Notes under the pieces: model-generated
Told to the model about the DNA's origin: nothing
What the model saw: the letters and a program-made list of their open reading frames with translations, nothing else
Databases searched by the model: none
In this document: in pieces, positions 45,193-55,720 of the stretch
Numbering within the stretch: the first letter of the stretch is position 1
How the letters are laid out: each line of letters starts with the position of its first letter
Position numbers and translations under genes: made by a program
Source of the DNA: Bisporella sp. PMI_857
Taxonomy: Eukaryota > Ascomycota > Leotiomycetes > Helotiales > Helotiaceae
Direction: 5' to 3'
Assembly (NCBI GenBank): GCA_021307315.1
Contig: JAJSPD010000039.1
Coordinates: 310,001-374,000 of the forward strand
DNA: 64,000 nt

Positions 45193-48100
45193 ATGGCCGC
45201 TATTTCAAAAAATGGCAACGATGATCTAAATGATGCATATCCCAGACGTGCCGTGGGTCCAGTTGGCAAGCCCATTGCCCACATACAGCAGTCCCGTCTG
45301 TCAAGCTTCATTTCAAGAGGGCAATATGAATCCCAGAATCTTCTGTGGCAAGCTTGAACCCGCTTATCTATCATAGTGGATCTGAAGTAGCTGACGATTT
45401 TATAGTATGTTAGATGAAGCCAGGCTGATAGGAATAGAGCATGTGAAACTTTTTGTGAATAGCATTCCTGACCTAGCTCGTCCAACATTCAAGGAAGCAA
45501 CTGCCGATCAGGATCTTTTCAAACAGACTCACAGAGGAAGATCTTTTGGTCCAAGTTGGTCGACGCACTGGTTTCGAATTCACGTTACGTTTCCGTATAC
45601 GCTTCTGGAGAAGGAACACTTGGAATTCCAATGGGATGCTCGGAACGAGGGCTTGGTGTGGTCTGAGGATGGGGTACGTAGACTAAAAGCTTCAGGATTT
45701 CTCACTCTGGCTAGATCAATTTATTTTAATAGTATTCTGAATCTACTTCTTCAGGAAAGAGGGTATGCTAACTCTCACACTCGAGATCCCACTTCAAGGC
45801 TTAACTGGAGGCGGTCGTGATCGGCGCATAGAATGGATCTTCCCCAAGGAGTGGAGAGATGGGAAAGAACATGTGTTTTACATCGAAATGGCCTGCAACA
45901 AGATTATGGGTAATGCGTCTGGTGATGACGATAATCAGCCTCCGAACCAGAATACATACTTTACCCTTGAGATGGCCGATATCGTAGCCGTCAATGTGGA
46001 AGCTCGGGCTCTGCTCACTGATTTTAAAATTATTGCTGGTGAGATTTTGCTTTTAGCACAGCCCTTATTCTATACTAATAATTAAGAAAGATGCCGCTCA
46101 ACATCTTGCGCCAGAGTCATACGAAGCACACCAAGCTCTCCGAGTCGCGAATGCAATCATGGATGAGTTCAGACCTGGAAGTCAAGACTCTATCAAAAGA
46201 TGCAGGAAAATAGCTGAACAACTCCTGGGGAACAGTTTTAATACTTCCAAAGTTTACCGAACAGGTTCCTCTGCCATCGTGTATGGCATTGGTCATTGTC
46301 ACATGTACGTGATACCATCTGAAGCCAGTTCCCTGTCATGATTCTCTCCTGCGGAGGTGTCCATTCTTAGGTTTTAAAAACTTCATTTTTTCATAAGAAT
46401 AAATAGAACAAGGTTGAAAGCCGTTTTTGCTGACCGAATACAGAGGTAGATCATTCCATATCCCAGTTACGAGCCGCTGCTAAATGTCTAGATACTTGCT
46501 GGCTCTGGCCTTGGGATGAAACCAAGCGTAAGATTGCTCGCTCATGGTCGAATCAATGCGACCTTATGGACAGGTATCCGGAACATAGGTTTACGGCGTC
46601 TCAAGCTGCCCAGTACAACTGGTTAGAACAGTACTACCCTGATCTCTATGAACGCGTCAAGGCCAAAGTCAAAGACGGCAAGTTTCAACCAATTGGGGGA
46701 AGCTGGGTAGAACATGACACCAACATGCCAAGTGGGGAGTCGCTTATCCGACAGTTCCTTTGTGGGCAGCGGTTCTTCGAGAGTCGTTTTGGAAAGAGAT
46801 CCACAACCTTTTGGCTTCCAGATACTTTCGGGTATTCGGGGCAATTGCCCCAGCTGTGTCGGCTTGCAGGAATGAGCCGTTTTTTTACACAGAAGTTGAG
46901 CTGGAACAATATCAACAAGTTTCCGCACACCACATTCAACTGGGTTGCATTAGATGGGAGTCAGGTGTTGTGTCATATGGCTCCATCCGAAAAGTACAAC
47001 TCTGAATGCGACGTGGAGGACTTGAAAAACAGCATCTCGCAACACAAGTCTCTGGATCAGGATCCGACATCGTTGCTGGTATTTGGATACGGTGACGGTG
47101 GCGGTGGCCCAACGTGGGAACACTTGGAAAAGCTACGGCGATGTCGGGGTATCAGTGACCAGGTAGGTGCATCCCCAGTCCCTCATACTAAGTCGTCACG
47201 TTGATATATGCACCATGATACTTCTCAATAAAATGACTAATCACGGGATCGCTCAGGCAGGAGGGTTGCCACGGGCAACAATGGGGACATCAGTAGATGA
47301 CTTTTTTGCTCAACTTCAGGAGAAATCCCAACAAGGAACAACAAAGTTTGCAACTTGGTATGGAGAGCTCTATTTCGAGCTTCATCGCGGAACTTATACG
47401 ACTCAAGCCAACAACAAAAGAAATAACCGTGCTGCCGAGATAATGCTACATGATATCGAGCTTTTCTCGACATTTGCAAGTATAGAGGACGGCTCATTCA
47501 AGTACCCAAAAGAAGAGATTGATGAAATGGTCTGCATATCATAGGCTATGATAAGTTGGAGCTAACATGGCGAATAGTGGGAGAATGTTCTTCTTTGCCA
47601 ATTCCACGATTGTCTGCCTGGAAGCTCTATTGGACTTGTTTATGACGATTCACGTGAAGTGTGTAACTTAATTTCCGAAGAAATTCAAAGCTAATATGCC
47701 CACATAGCTCTACGAGAAGACATTTGAGATTGGGAAGAAAATCCTGCAAAGTATATGGGCATTGAAAGGTTATAGTCCCGTGACAAAGACAACTGAAGTG
47801 ATCACTGCTATCAACACTTTGCCTTGGGGAAGGACTGAGGTTGTCAGACTCCCCAAAAATATGTGAGTATTCTATCTATAGTTGGACACTGCAATCCTGA
47901 ATTTTGATCTTTCAGAAACGGTGGCATCCAGGAGTATGGACTTGCTAAGGTGTCCTTGTTTGGCTCTGCCGCGGTCCAAGTGCTCGCCTCGAACCCCGAC
48001 CTGCCCTTTTCGGATTCTTCGTATCAACTAACACCACAATCGTCTATCGAGGAGTTCTCAAGTTCCGAATCAGAATCATCTGGAGAAGAGTCAGCATCTG

Positions 48101-49476
48101 AAGTTGCTGAACCCACAGTCCAAGTCGAAAAGGTTGACGACGCTTTCATTCTCTCGAATTCGCAATTGAGAGTTACTGTCCAGAACGGTTGCATAACGTC
48201 TCTAATAGACAGCTCGGCAGGCATTCCTCGAGAGGTCATCGCTGATGGTGGCAATGCGAATCAGTTTGTTATCTTCGATGATAAGCCTCTAAACTGGCAG
48301 GCATGGGATGTGGAAGTCTACCACTTGAACACTCGTCAAGAACTGTCAACGGAAGGTACATCTGTTGTTGAATCATCTCGTCATCATGCAAGCGTCGTCT
48401 CAAATATCAAGATCAGTAAGCATAGCTGGATCAAAAGTACCATTAGTTTGTCGCCTGTGTACGATGGCCAACCATCATATGTGGAGATAGCGTGTGAAGT
48501 TGAGTGGCGGGAAACTATGAAGTTTCTAAAGGTAGAATTTCCTGTCGACGTGACAAGCAAACAGGCCAGCTACGAGACTCAGTTTGGAGTTATGACGAGG
48601 CCAACGCATTATAACACCACGTAAGCTGAAAAAAAATCAAATCGCCGGGTTTTGGTAGCTGACAAAGACCAGCTGGGACATGGCAAAGTTCGAGGTCTGC
48701 TGCCACAAATGGGCGGATTTATCTGAGCATGGTTGTGAGCTCCCCACCTCTGTTCAGTCTTTTCCTGAGCAAAACAGGCTGACATGTCGTGTAGACGGTG
48801 TTTCTATCCTCAACGACTCAAAATACGGCTTCGCGACGTGCGGTAATTTGATGCGTTTGTCATTGCTACGAAGCCCGAAAGCTCCAGATGCGTATGCAGA
48901 CATGGGTTTGTCTACCGTCTTTATCTAATCCATAGCACATAATACTTAATAACCTTAGGGCGTCATTGTTTCCGCTACGCCATTTTACCGCATAAGGGTG
49001 CGCTCTCTGAAACCACCATTCGCACAGCCTTCAATTTCAACAATCCCCTGCATCTGTTTGCTGGTGAGAGTGGCAGAACAATTTCTCCAATTCGACTTAT
49101 CGGTTCTCCATCGCTTGTTCTCGATTATGTAAAGCGGGGAGAGGATGACGCAGATGTGTCTCGTGGCTTGTACGTGCTTCTCTCTGCGCATTACCCCAAA
49201 AGCATTGTATACTTATGGTTTGGCAGGTTTCCATCACGTCCTGGGAAGAGTGTGCTTCTTCGAGTCTACGATAGTCTAGGAGGCATAAGTCACGGAAGGA
49301 TTGTCGCTGATTGGCTAATAAAGTCTGCTTGGAAATGCAACATCCTGGAAGATGACGTCGAGGAGCTTGAGGTAAACTATGGCAAGATTGATATCGTGTT
49401 GCGAGCGTTTGAGGTCGCAACATTCAGACTAGAGCTATCTTCTACCCCTACGAGACAGAGCCTGCCAGTCAGATAG
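45193..49476 (+). CDS. AMS1: vacuolar alpha-mannosidase (GH38, Ams1 type)
   Basis: Fourteen exons (45193-45344, 45406-45673, 45786-46038, 46091-46304, 46444-46445, 46492-47162, 47257-47529, 47578-47658, 47708-47862, 47916-48620, 48673-48734, 48795-48905, 48959-49169, 49227-49476) join to 1135 residues. Markers are [37 protein letters not shown], metal site [15 protein letters not shown], nucleophile Asp in [21 protein letters not shown], and C-terminal [16 protein letters not shown] then [13 protein letters not shown]. It is a retaining GH38 enzyme that trims mannose from free oligosaccharides in the vacuole; Ams1 reaches it without a signal peptide, and none is present here. Exon 1 may end at 45347 (GC donor GCAAGC) instead. 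The HCHID motif is restored only by a 2-nt exon. A Ser/Glu-rich insert (about residues 700-735) is extra. Confidence 0.92.
46305..46491 (+). other. two introns separated by a 2-nt exon (AG) in the mannosidase gene
   Basis: Intron 4 runs 46305-46443 (GTACGT...GCTGACCGAATACAG). The nucleotides AG at 46444-46445 follow, then intron 5 runs 46446-46491 (GTAGAT...GCTAAATGTCTAG). CAC-AT + A / G-AT gives exactly H-I-D, as the catalytic GH38 motif demands. If only intron 4 is removed, the frame is still kept, with 16 extra residues between His-Ile and Asp-Thr. Confidence 0.65.
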
Positions 49477-50633
49477 TCATATACACATTAAAAATTCTGC
49501 GACTGTCAAACACTCTATGTTTGAAGATTTGATATTGTATAAAATGCCTGCAGACGGATAACTGCGCGGGCCAAATTTTCGCTACATCCATCTATATTCC
49601 TTGCGGCTTACTATTTACACAAACACAATACTTTGTAGTCAGGCATATTAAATCAGTGCAGGCAAAAGATGTGGTCGTCAATGAGTACCCCAAGAAAGGG
49701 GGAAGTTTGTCTTTGCGCCTGCACGTGATATTGGTTGTAGGTGAGATGCGAAACTGTTTTGTGATGCAATGAACGCTTCTCGAGACTCTTTTTCTGACCA
49801 GATGACACGGCCTGTTATGTAGGTCTCAGTTCACCTCTTTGCACGACCATCTGCGTCATTCGATCTCCGTAATAGTCGGTGAACCTTAGTAGCTGCATAT
49901 TGACTGAAACAATATGCACTGCATCCACCGAAGTCAATAAATCCATTTTCCACAACCTATACAAACCTTTGCGATGTTTTAGACACTGGTTCGGCTAATC
50001 TTAGAGTCGAATGATAAAAGTGTGTGATATCTCACGACCGAGCAGCCACCCCAAACCCATGCGCTAGTTATCATGAAGGTATATCAAGTGAGATGCTGCT
50101 GGCGAATGGTATGAGCTTGTTGAGAGTTTCTCTGTGTTTTAGAAGGCCTGAGGATATCTAGATAGGCAATCGTATACGTATGGTGCGATCTTCGATGCAC
50201 CACACTGCCGCATAGCAACGTAGCAGTATGCAGAAATGTATTGAACTTGTACCACTAAACCAAAGTTATGCAAGACTACCTCGTGTCTCGACATTGTACC
50301 TCTACCTACAGAGACATAAGTGAGAGGTCGCTGTAGTCTAAGATTCGCACCAATGGAGCTCACCGACTATTCATCGTACTGGAATCTCTTTTGTTTCGCT
50401 TTGTTCAGCTGAGACACGATCGACGAGTCTGCATGCTACGTGTTAGTTGTCTCCGCTCTCAAATAATAGACCAGGAGTACGGAAACATTTCAGCTGGACT
50501 CGAATATAAAAGTCACTACATCCAGTTACGCGGGAGTTTAGGCACATACGGCACTTCTCACACTTGAAATTCTCTCACAAGCGTCTTTATCAAAACCACT
50601 ACCAGCCTGAAGATCTCCTCTGTTACAGCCAAC
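49477..50633. other. intergenic region with no supported gene
   Basis: About 1.1 kb with short frames only. The region just before 50634 is the leader of the UVI-1-like gene. Confidence 0.4.
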
Positions 50634-51284
50634 ATGTCATCTACTACTCAAATCACCCAGAACATCCAGGTTCTGGCGACCAAGTCCCAGACCCTAATTG
50701 CTCCAGCGCAAGCCATGAATATTACAAACGCGCCTCTGCTACTGATAGGGCAGGGACCATGGTCTGTAAGTTTCCCCGATCAGTCAATTATATCAACATC
50801 CAACCGAAGTATCCCTCGAGCTGATCCGTCATCCAGCAAGTCATAACAGGCTTCACTGATATCCTCACGACGGGCAGCCAATTCGTTGCAGGCATCAACC
50901 CGACATCTAAATTCGACGGTAGAGACGCAACTAGCATCTCAGATGCCTGGGGCACCTTTGTTCGAGTCCACCAACAGCTTCTCCATACCCTGATTGGCAA
51001 GGGCGCCTCGCAGGTAACCATGGTGCCGTTTGTTGGACCACCTATTACCGCTGTGCTAAAGAGTGACGAGAGCATTCTCGATGTGAGTACAAATACACAA
51101 CATGTTCCCATAATCCTCCATCCGTTCAATGATGAACATAGACTGAAATAAGCCTTAGACTATCGGGGTTAGTCTGTCAGGAGTTATCAAAGATGGCACT
51201 ATCGACAGGATCAAGAATGACCTTGGGTTGCTGGATCAGACACTGGAACAAGCTTTGAAAGCCTTCGCTGGTCAGCTGCAGTGA
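50634..51284 (+). CDS. UVI-1-like fungal protein
   Basis: Three exons, 50634-50765, 50837-51082 and 51159-51284, join in phase 0 to 167 residues. The introns are GTAAGT...CATCCAG and GTGAGT...GCCTTAG. The protein has no signal peptide. It shows the pattern of fungal UVI-1 proteins (UV-induced transcript of Bipolaris): TQNIQVLATKSQTLIAPAQ, then IGQGPW, VITGFTDILTTG, FVRVHQQLLHTLIGKG, VPFVGPPITAVLK, and a helical end LGLLDQTLEQALKAFAGQLQ. The helical, amphipathic character also resembles cell-wall galactomannoprotein/HsbA domains. The UVI-1 function is not established. Light or UV inducibility is suggested only by the family name. Confidence 0.7.
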
Positions 51285-51681
51285 GTCTAAACAGAGGAGG
51301 CGACTGTCTATTCTTCATTAGTAAATTATTTCTCAAATAATTTACTTTCACTTAAATGTGATGTTTGCTCAGTCCTTGAATAAGGTGATTGAAAATATCT
51401 CAGTTAAGTTTTTGTGACTTTGTAGTATATTATTCTCGAGAAACACTCCGACACAAGAACGAAATCCATCTTTAGATTTAAGCCCAAAGGAGGCAATCAC
51501 TCGATATGACACATGCCATATGCGTACCGCCTTTTTTGAGCTTGTCACGGCCTAGACAGCCGATAGTTCTCTACATCTTTCGGATTCCATAATGCCAACA
51601 ATCCCGTCGGCTCTCTTCTACCCAGCTTTAATAAGAATACTGTTTCCCAGAAAGCTGAAGCAGTTGCGCTCGATTTTGTTA
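51285..51681. other. spacer between UVI-1-like gene and MITE
   Basis: AT-rich stretch containing a short hairpin of AAATTATTTC/GAAATAATTT type near 51324-51345. No gene is seen. Confidence 0.4.
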
Positions 51682-51855
51682 CAGTCCGACCTGGATATTT
51701 CGGAATTCCTGATACCGGAAACCTCTACATATCGGAATAAACCTCTGGATCTGCCAGGCCTGAAGTGGCTGTAACGGACCTCTTTACATCGGAAACCTCT
51801 ATATATCGGAGTATAGGCATGGAACCGAGAGTTCCGAAATATCCAGGTCGGACTA
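51682..51855. mobile_element. pogo-like miniature inverted-repeat element (MITE), 174 bp
   Basis: The ends form a perfect 23-bp inverted repeat, 51683-51705 (starting AGTCCGACCTGG) and 51832-51854 (the reverse complement), with TA on both outer sides (51680-51681, 51856-51857). CAGT at the left end, TA target duplication and internal repeated ACCTCT...TATCGGA units are typical of pogo/Tigger-type Tc1-mariner elements. The repeat core CCGGAAACCTCTACATATCGG (51713-51735) recurs, altered, at about 51788-51811. There is no transposase, so it is non-autonomous. The right end has A where C is expected one base outside the perfect repeat. Confidence 0.7.
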
Positions 51856-53162
51856 TAGTACCAGAAGTGCAAATACTGTGACAAGTTGCCTGGTCTCTTT
51901 CAGGGCGTATATAAATTCAACTATCGTATATAAATTGCATAAACACTTAACTGCCACGAAGTCTCTTCTAGAAAACCATCTTTTCTGAGCCGAATCCCCG
52001 AATCTCTTTGAAAGCGGGGTTAGATAACGAAAGAAGCAATATCAGACGTGCATGTGGACAGGGAGGGAAGTAAGGGGGATTGGATCACGCCAAACGATAA
52101 ACGATAAGGTCAGGAAAGATAGATGGTGCTCAGGAAGTGTATCTAGCTTAATTGCCAAACCAGATGTGCACTATGGGATATCAGTGGGAAAAGTAATATT
52201 AATATGACATTAGAGGAATGAAAACATCTATATGCTGGAAGTGCTAGAAATGGCGCAGTTACTACTGCTTCTTTTGGAACTCCCCGTAATAAAAAGGCCA
52301 GTTCTAGATGGGTCAATTCTTAACTGTGGATATTAGAAAACAGGTCACATCATCAGAATGAAGAGAGAACTTGCTGTGATTCAATATGGGGAAGATCAAT
52401 TATACGACGTATTCTCGTAAATGTGATTAGCTAGGAATAAGAGTCCCAGGTTCTTAGACACGAGCATTATTCTAAGCGGGAACTAAGTAAAAGTTGAGCC
52501 GGCATACTTTTATGGAGGAAAGCCTTTTATCAGGTTAGGTTGGTCTTATTAGCAACTTCATCTATGGTAGCAATGCAGCTGGATTAGATATTAGGTGTAA
52601 AAGAGAGCTGGGGATGAAATATTTTGCTAATGTGGTGAGTTCTCTAACATTTAGTTTTCGATTATTCTATTGGGGTGAGAGAAATAGAGCGACGAAAGGG
52701 CTGATATAAATGGCATATAGGAGGAGATTAGGTGGGATGAAGAATATTGCGGATGTGGCTACTTGGCTTACTTGCGTTCGAGAAGAGTTGCTGGGTGACT
52801 GAGCAGATGGCAAACGCTCATGATGGCACAGTATTGTGACAGGTGCCCAATTGTGTGGCAAATAAGAGCGCGAGATTGACGAAATGCTATATCGAATATA
52901 TTAAAATTATGTTACATGAAGCAAGAAGAAATTTGTGCACGCGAGAGGATACAATGTCACTTACGTCCACAGAGAACTTGTGATATGCGGGTGCACAAAC
53001 TGAGACTCTGACACAATTTAAGATTGCATCTAATCAAATAGAAAGGTTCTTGCCGGAATACAAGTATAACATAGCATTTATTCCGTTCCAAAAGTAATAG
53101 TTCCAAGAATCCTGGTATCCCGATATATTTGTACTCCTAAACGCCTAAACAAATACACTCAC
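51856..53162. other. AT-rich gene-free region
   Basis: About 1.3 kb, visibly AT-rich between 52,100 and 53,100, with short frames only. It could be relic DNA. No identifiable repeat unit is visible by eye. Confidence 0.4.
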
Positions 53163-53941
53163 TTAGCACTTGAAGAAATCAGATCTGCCATTTTGCTGGG
53201 GTGGGCCATGGCGCATAACACCTAGGAGCTTAGGGTTGACGCCTTTCTTCCACTCGAAAACAACACGATCCGGAACGGCTCTCACATCACCTGTCTGAGT
53301 GGCTATAGAACCGTCCATTTTAATTGGGAACTCGTATTTGTTTACGCCTCCATCGAAAGGGATTCCTTCGTTGTTGCCGAACTTGTGAGGATATTCACCT
53401 GTAGAGGTATTCAGTTAGTATTCGATTTTATTCTACCCGGCGCTCGAATGGTACCCTGACGATTGATGAATTAGGGAGATTTACCTGGACCAATAGACTT
53501 TCCGGCGTTTAGAATCTTTCCCGCTGCCAACATCGCGGCCGTTTGCTGGCCGTCAGTATACTTGTGGGCTTTGTATTTCCTCGCTGCTCTCTCCGCGATT
53601 CTTGCTTCGTATTCGTGCCTGTGTAGATTCACAAATTGTTGTTCGAATGGGCTGGCTTTGTCCTTGGCAGCCTTGGCCTTGTACTCTTGATATTTTTTCT
53701 CTTCTCTCAACTCGGCGTCTGTTGGCTTCACGCTGTTGTCAGTTGCCCTACACGTAACTTCAGCTCTTTTGGTTAAGCCGTTGAATTGAGCTTCAAAACG
53801 AGTGGCTTCTTCGGCCACTGGGGGAGCGTCTCCCCTAATGATTTCAGTGGATTTAAACTTGTTGATGCGGTTCGGGTGGGCGCAGGAGATGGTCAGGAGC
53901 CCAAGGAGGACAAGAGATATGAGAGGTCTGGGTGGGGCCAT
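53163..53941 (-). CDS. secreted ribonuclease T1-fold protein with a charged extension
   Basis: Two exons, 53941-53485 and 53398-53163, join to 230 residues (intron GTAAAT...CTCTACAG). MAPPRPLISLVLLGLLTISCAHP is a signal peptide. A KR at about residue 58 (GLTKRAEVTC) is a Kex2-type site that would release the mature part. The last 90 residues follow RNase T1/F1: YPHKFGNNEGIPF (His), KYEFPI (Glu), PDRVVFEWK (Arg), LLGVMRHGPP (His), final FFKC. All four catalytic positions are present, so guanyl-specific RNA cleavage is plausible. Between the N-terminal Cys and this core lies a Lys/Glu/Ala-rich helical stretch of about 70 residues, absent from RNase T1. Only two cysteines are in the predicted mature protein. 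The in-frame ATG at 53971 is rejected because it precedes the signal peptide. Confidence 0.82.
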
Positions 53942-54754
53942 TATGAAATTGCAGAATTCGTGTAGATACAAATGATGTATGAAATATGAATAGAATCTGT
54001 TGTTTGAGGGAGAATGATGAGTAGGAGAACCCAGAGGAGGAGGCGACGTAGTTTAATATACCTATCACCAGACATTCATTTTTGCAAAGGTCACCAGAGA
54101 ATACAATGTCATGCTGCTCAGTCTCACAGGATTTGGTATATTTCACTTTGATTTAAATCCTATGTAGGCTCTTGACCTTGGGATTGTAGTAAGCAGAGCG
54201 AAATTCGCAAAAGATAGCCACAATATGGATTTTAGGATCCAGTTCTCGCCTACAGCAATAGGCTATGAGCCATAATGAGTGACAGGATCTATTTTGTGCA
54301 TGCTGAAAGAGGCGCAAACCTGCTGATTAATCGATCATTCACTTGGTGAAGCTATCTTTGCAAAATTTTGATCGGAGTCTTCAGGGAAGTGGGGTAGTGA
54401 CAGTGGGCGGTGCATTGACATTGTAGCGAGTCTGACAGCAGAATCTTAGGGCTGAATCTCTATACGGCCTGAGTTTATATTGTGCAAGCCTTTTTGATGG
54501 CAGCCACTTTGAACGGATACTTTAACCTGTTTTGGGCTCGGGTAATACTTCCCTAGCCCCCTACATGCAGGTCCAAGCCACCCTAATTATCAGCCCTTCT
54601 ACATTAGCATCCTCTCTTAAGCGCGGCCCTTCAACTTCACAAAGGTACTTCTCATCTATAAAATTTTCTGATCCTGCTTCTTTATTGAGGGTCCTTGTGT
54701 CGAAACTCAATAAAATCCATTATAGTGTACCTACATACATTCGATACCTCAATC
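53942..54754. other. divergent promoter region, no gene supported
   Basis: Lies between divergently transcribed genes. No coding or RNA feature stands out. Confidence 0.4.
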
Positions 54755-55720
54755 ATGGCTTCATCCGCTTGGCCTTCAACATGGCAAGAATTCATTGCAC
54801 TACAGCAAGAAGAGAGAATTGCTGCAACACCCTTGCAGCTTGATGCCCTCAAATTATTATTTTCAGACCAAAGCGTGCCAGTATCTAATGTGGCCAAGCT
54901 CATCACTGTCGACTCTATTAAAGCCCACGAGGAAACCCCAGGAGCTTCCGACTCTGGACTCTGGCGTACACTTTCCGATGGTATCAAGCAACTGACAGAA
55001 TATAACGATAAATTCGTCGAGCTTTTCTACGAGATCGCAAAGGTTCCTTTACATGGAGCTACAAGTACATTGCTTACAGCTTATTGGGAGTGGTGGACCG
55101 AGTGGGCATTCTCTTGTAAGTCTATCTTATTACATAAAATCAATGTATTATGAAAGTTCTGATCTCAGATATTTATAAAGATGCTAACTTGATGCTGTGC
55201 TACAGTCGACGATCCGCCATCGGTTGACCCAAAACGAGAGGCTGCTCGGCAAGGTTGGCTCAACATCAACGCATTCAGCGCCAAGGTTTCACGTAACCGT
55301 AGGGAATTCCCACTGCTGAACAACCTGGGGCGAGCAGCCTGGGTGCGGGACATCCTTGAGAAGAAGCCATGGGAGACTTATAGCCAAGCCGACTTTGCCG
55401 ACTTGGATGAGGAGGACCAGGCTTACCAGCGCGAGCTCCATGATATTAAGTCATTAGATGGCAGAGTCCCTGCGGCTGCCGTGTGGTTCACGACTGATGC
55501 TCAGGCAATATATGAATTGGGGGGCGAAATTGGAGATGAGTATGAGAACGAAAAGACTGATTTCGATGGAAGGGGCTTCTCAAAGAAGAGATTTGCGTTT
55601 TGGAGGGAGAGGTTTGAGTGGATTAGCGGAGTTGAAGAACTCGCAGAAAAGACGAAGGCTGCCGCGAAGGAAGCAGCGGCGGCCATGAAGAAGGTCGAAG
55701 AGGCGAACAAGACTTCTTAA
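54755..55720 (+). CDS. uncharacterised fungal protein (291 residues)
   Basis: Two exons, 54755-55115 and 55206-55720, join in frame (T + TC gives Phe) across a 90-bp intron (GTAAGT...GCTACAG). The start is MASSAWPSTWQEF. I preferred it to an in-frame ATG at 54695. The first half is helical and ends in a Trp-rich patch (YWEWWTEWAF). The second half has LLNNLGRAAWVRDILEKKPWETYS, then an acidic stretch, and it closes in an Ala/Lys/Glu coiled-coil (EKTKAAAKEAAAAMKK). No signal peptide, membrane span or known domain is seen. I do not recognise the family. Confidence 0.7.

Noticed and set aside
51592..51884. Short frames on both strands over the inverted repeat
   Set aside because: They lie on the MITE and mirror each other because of its symmetry.
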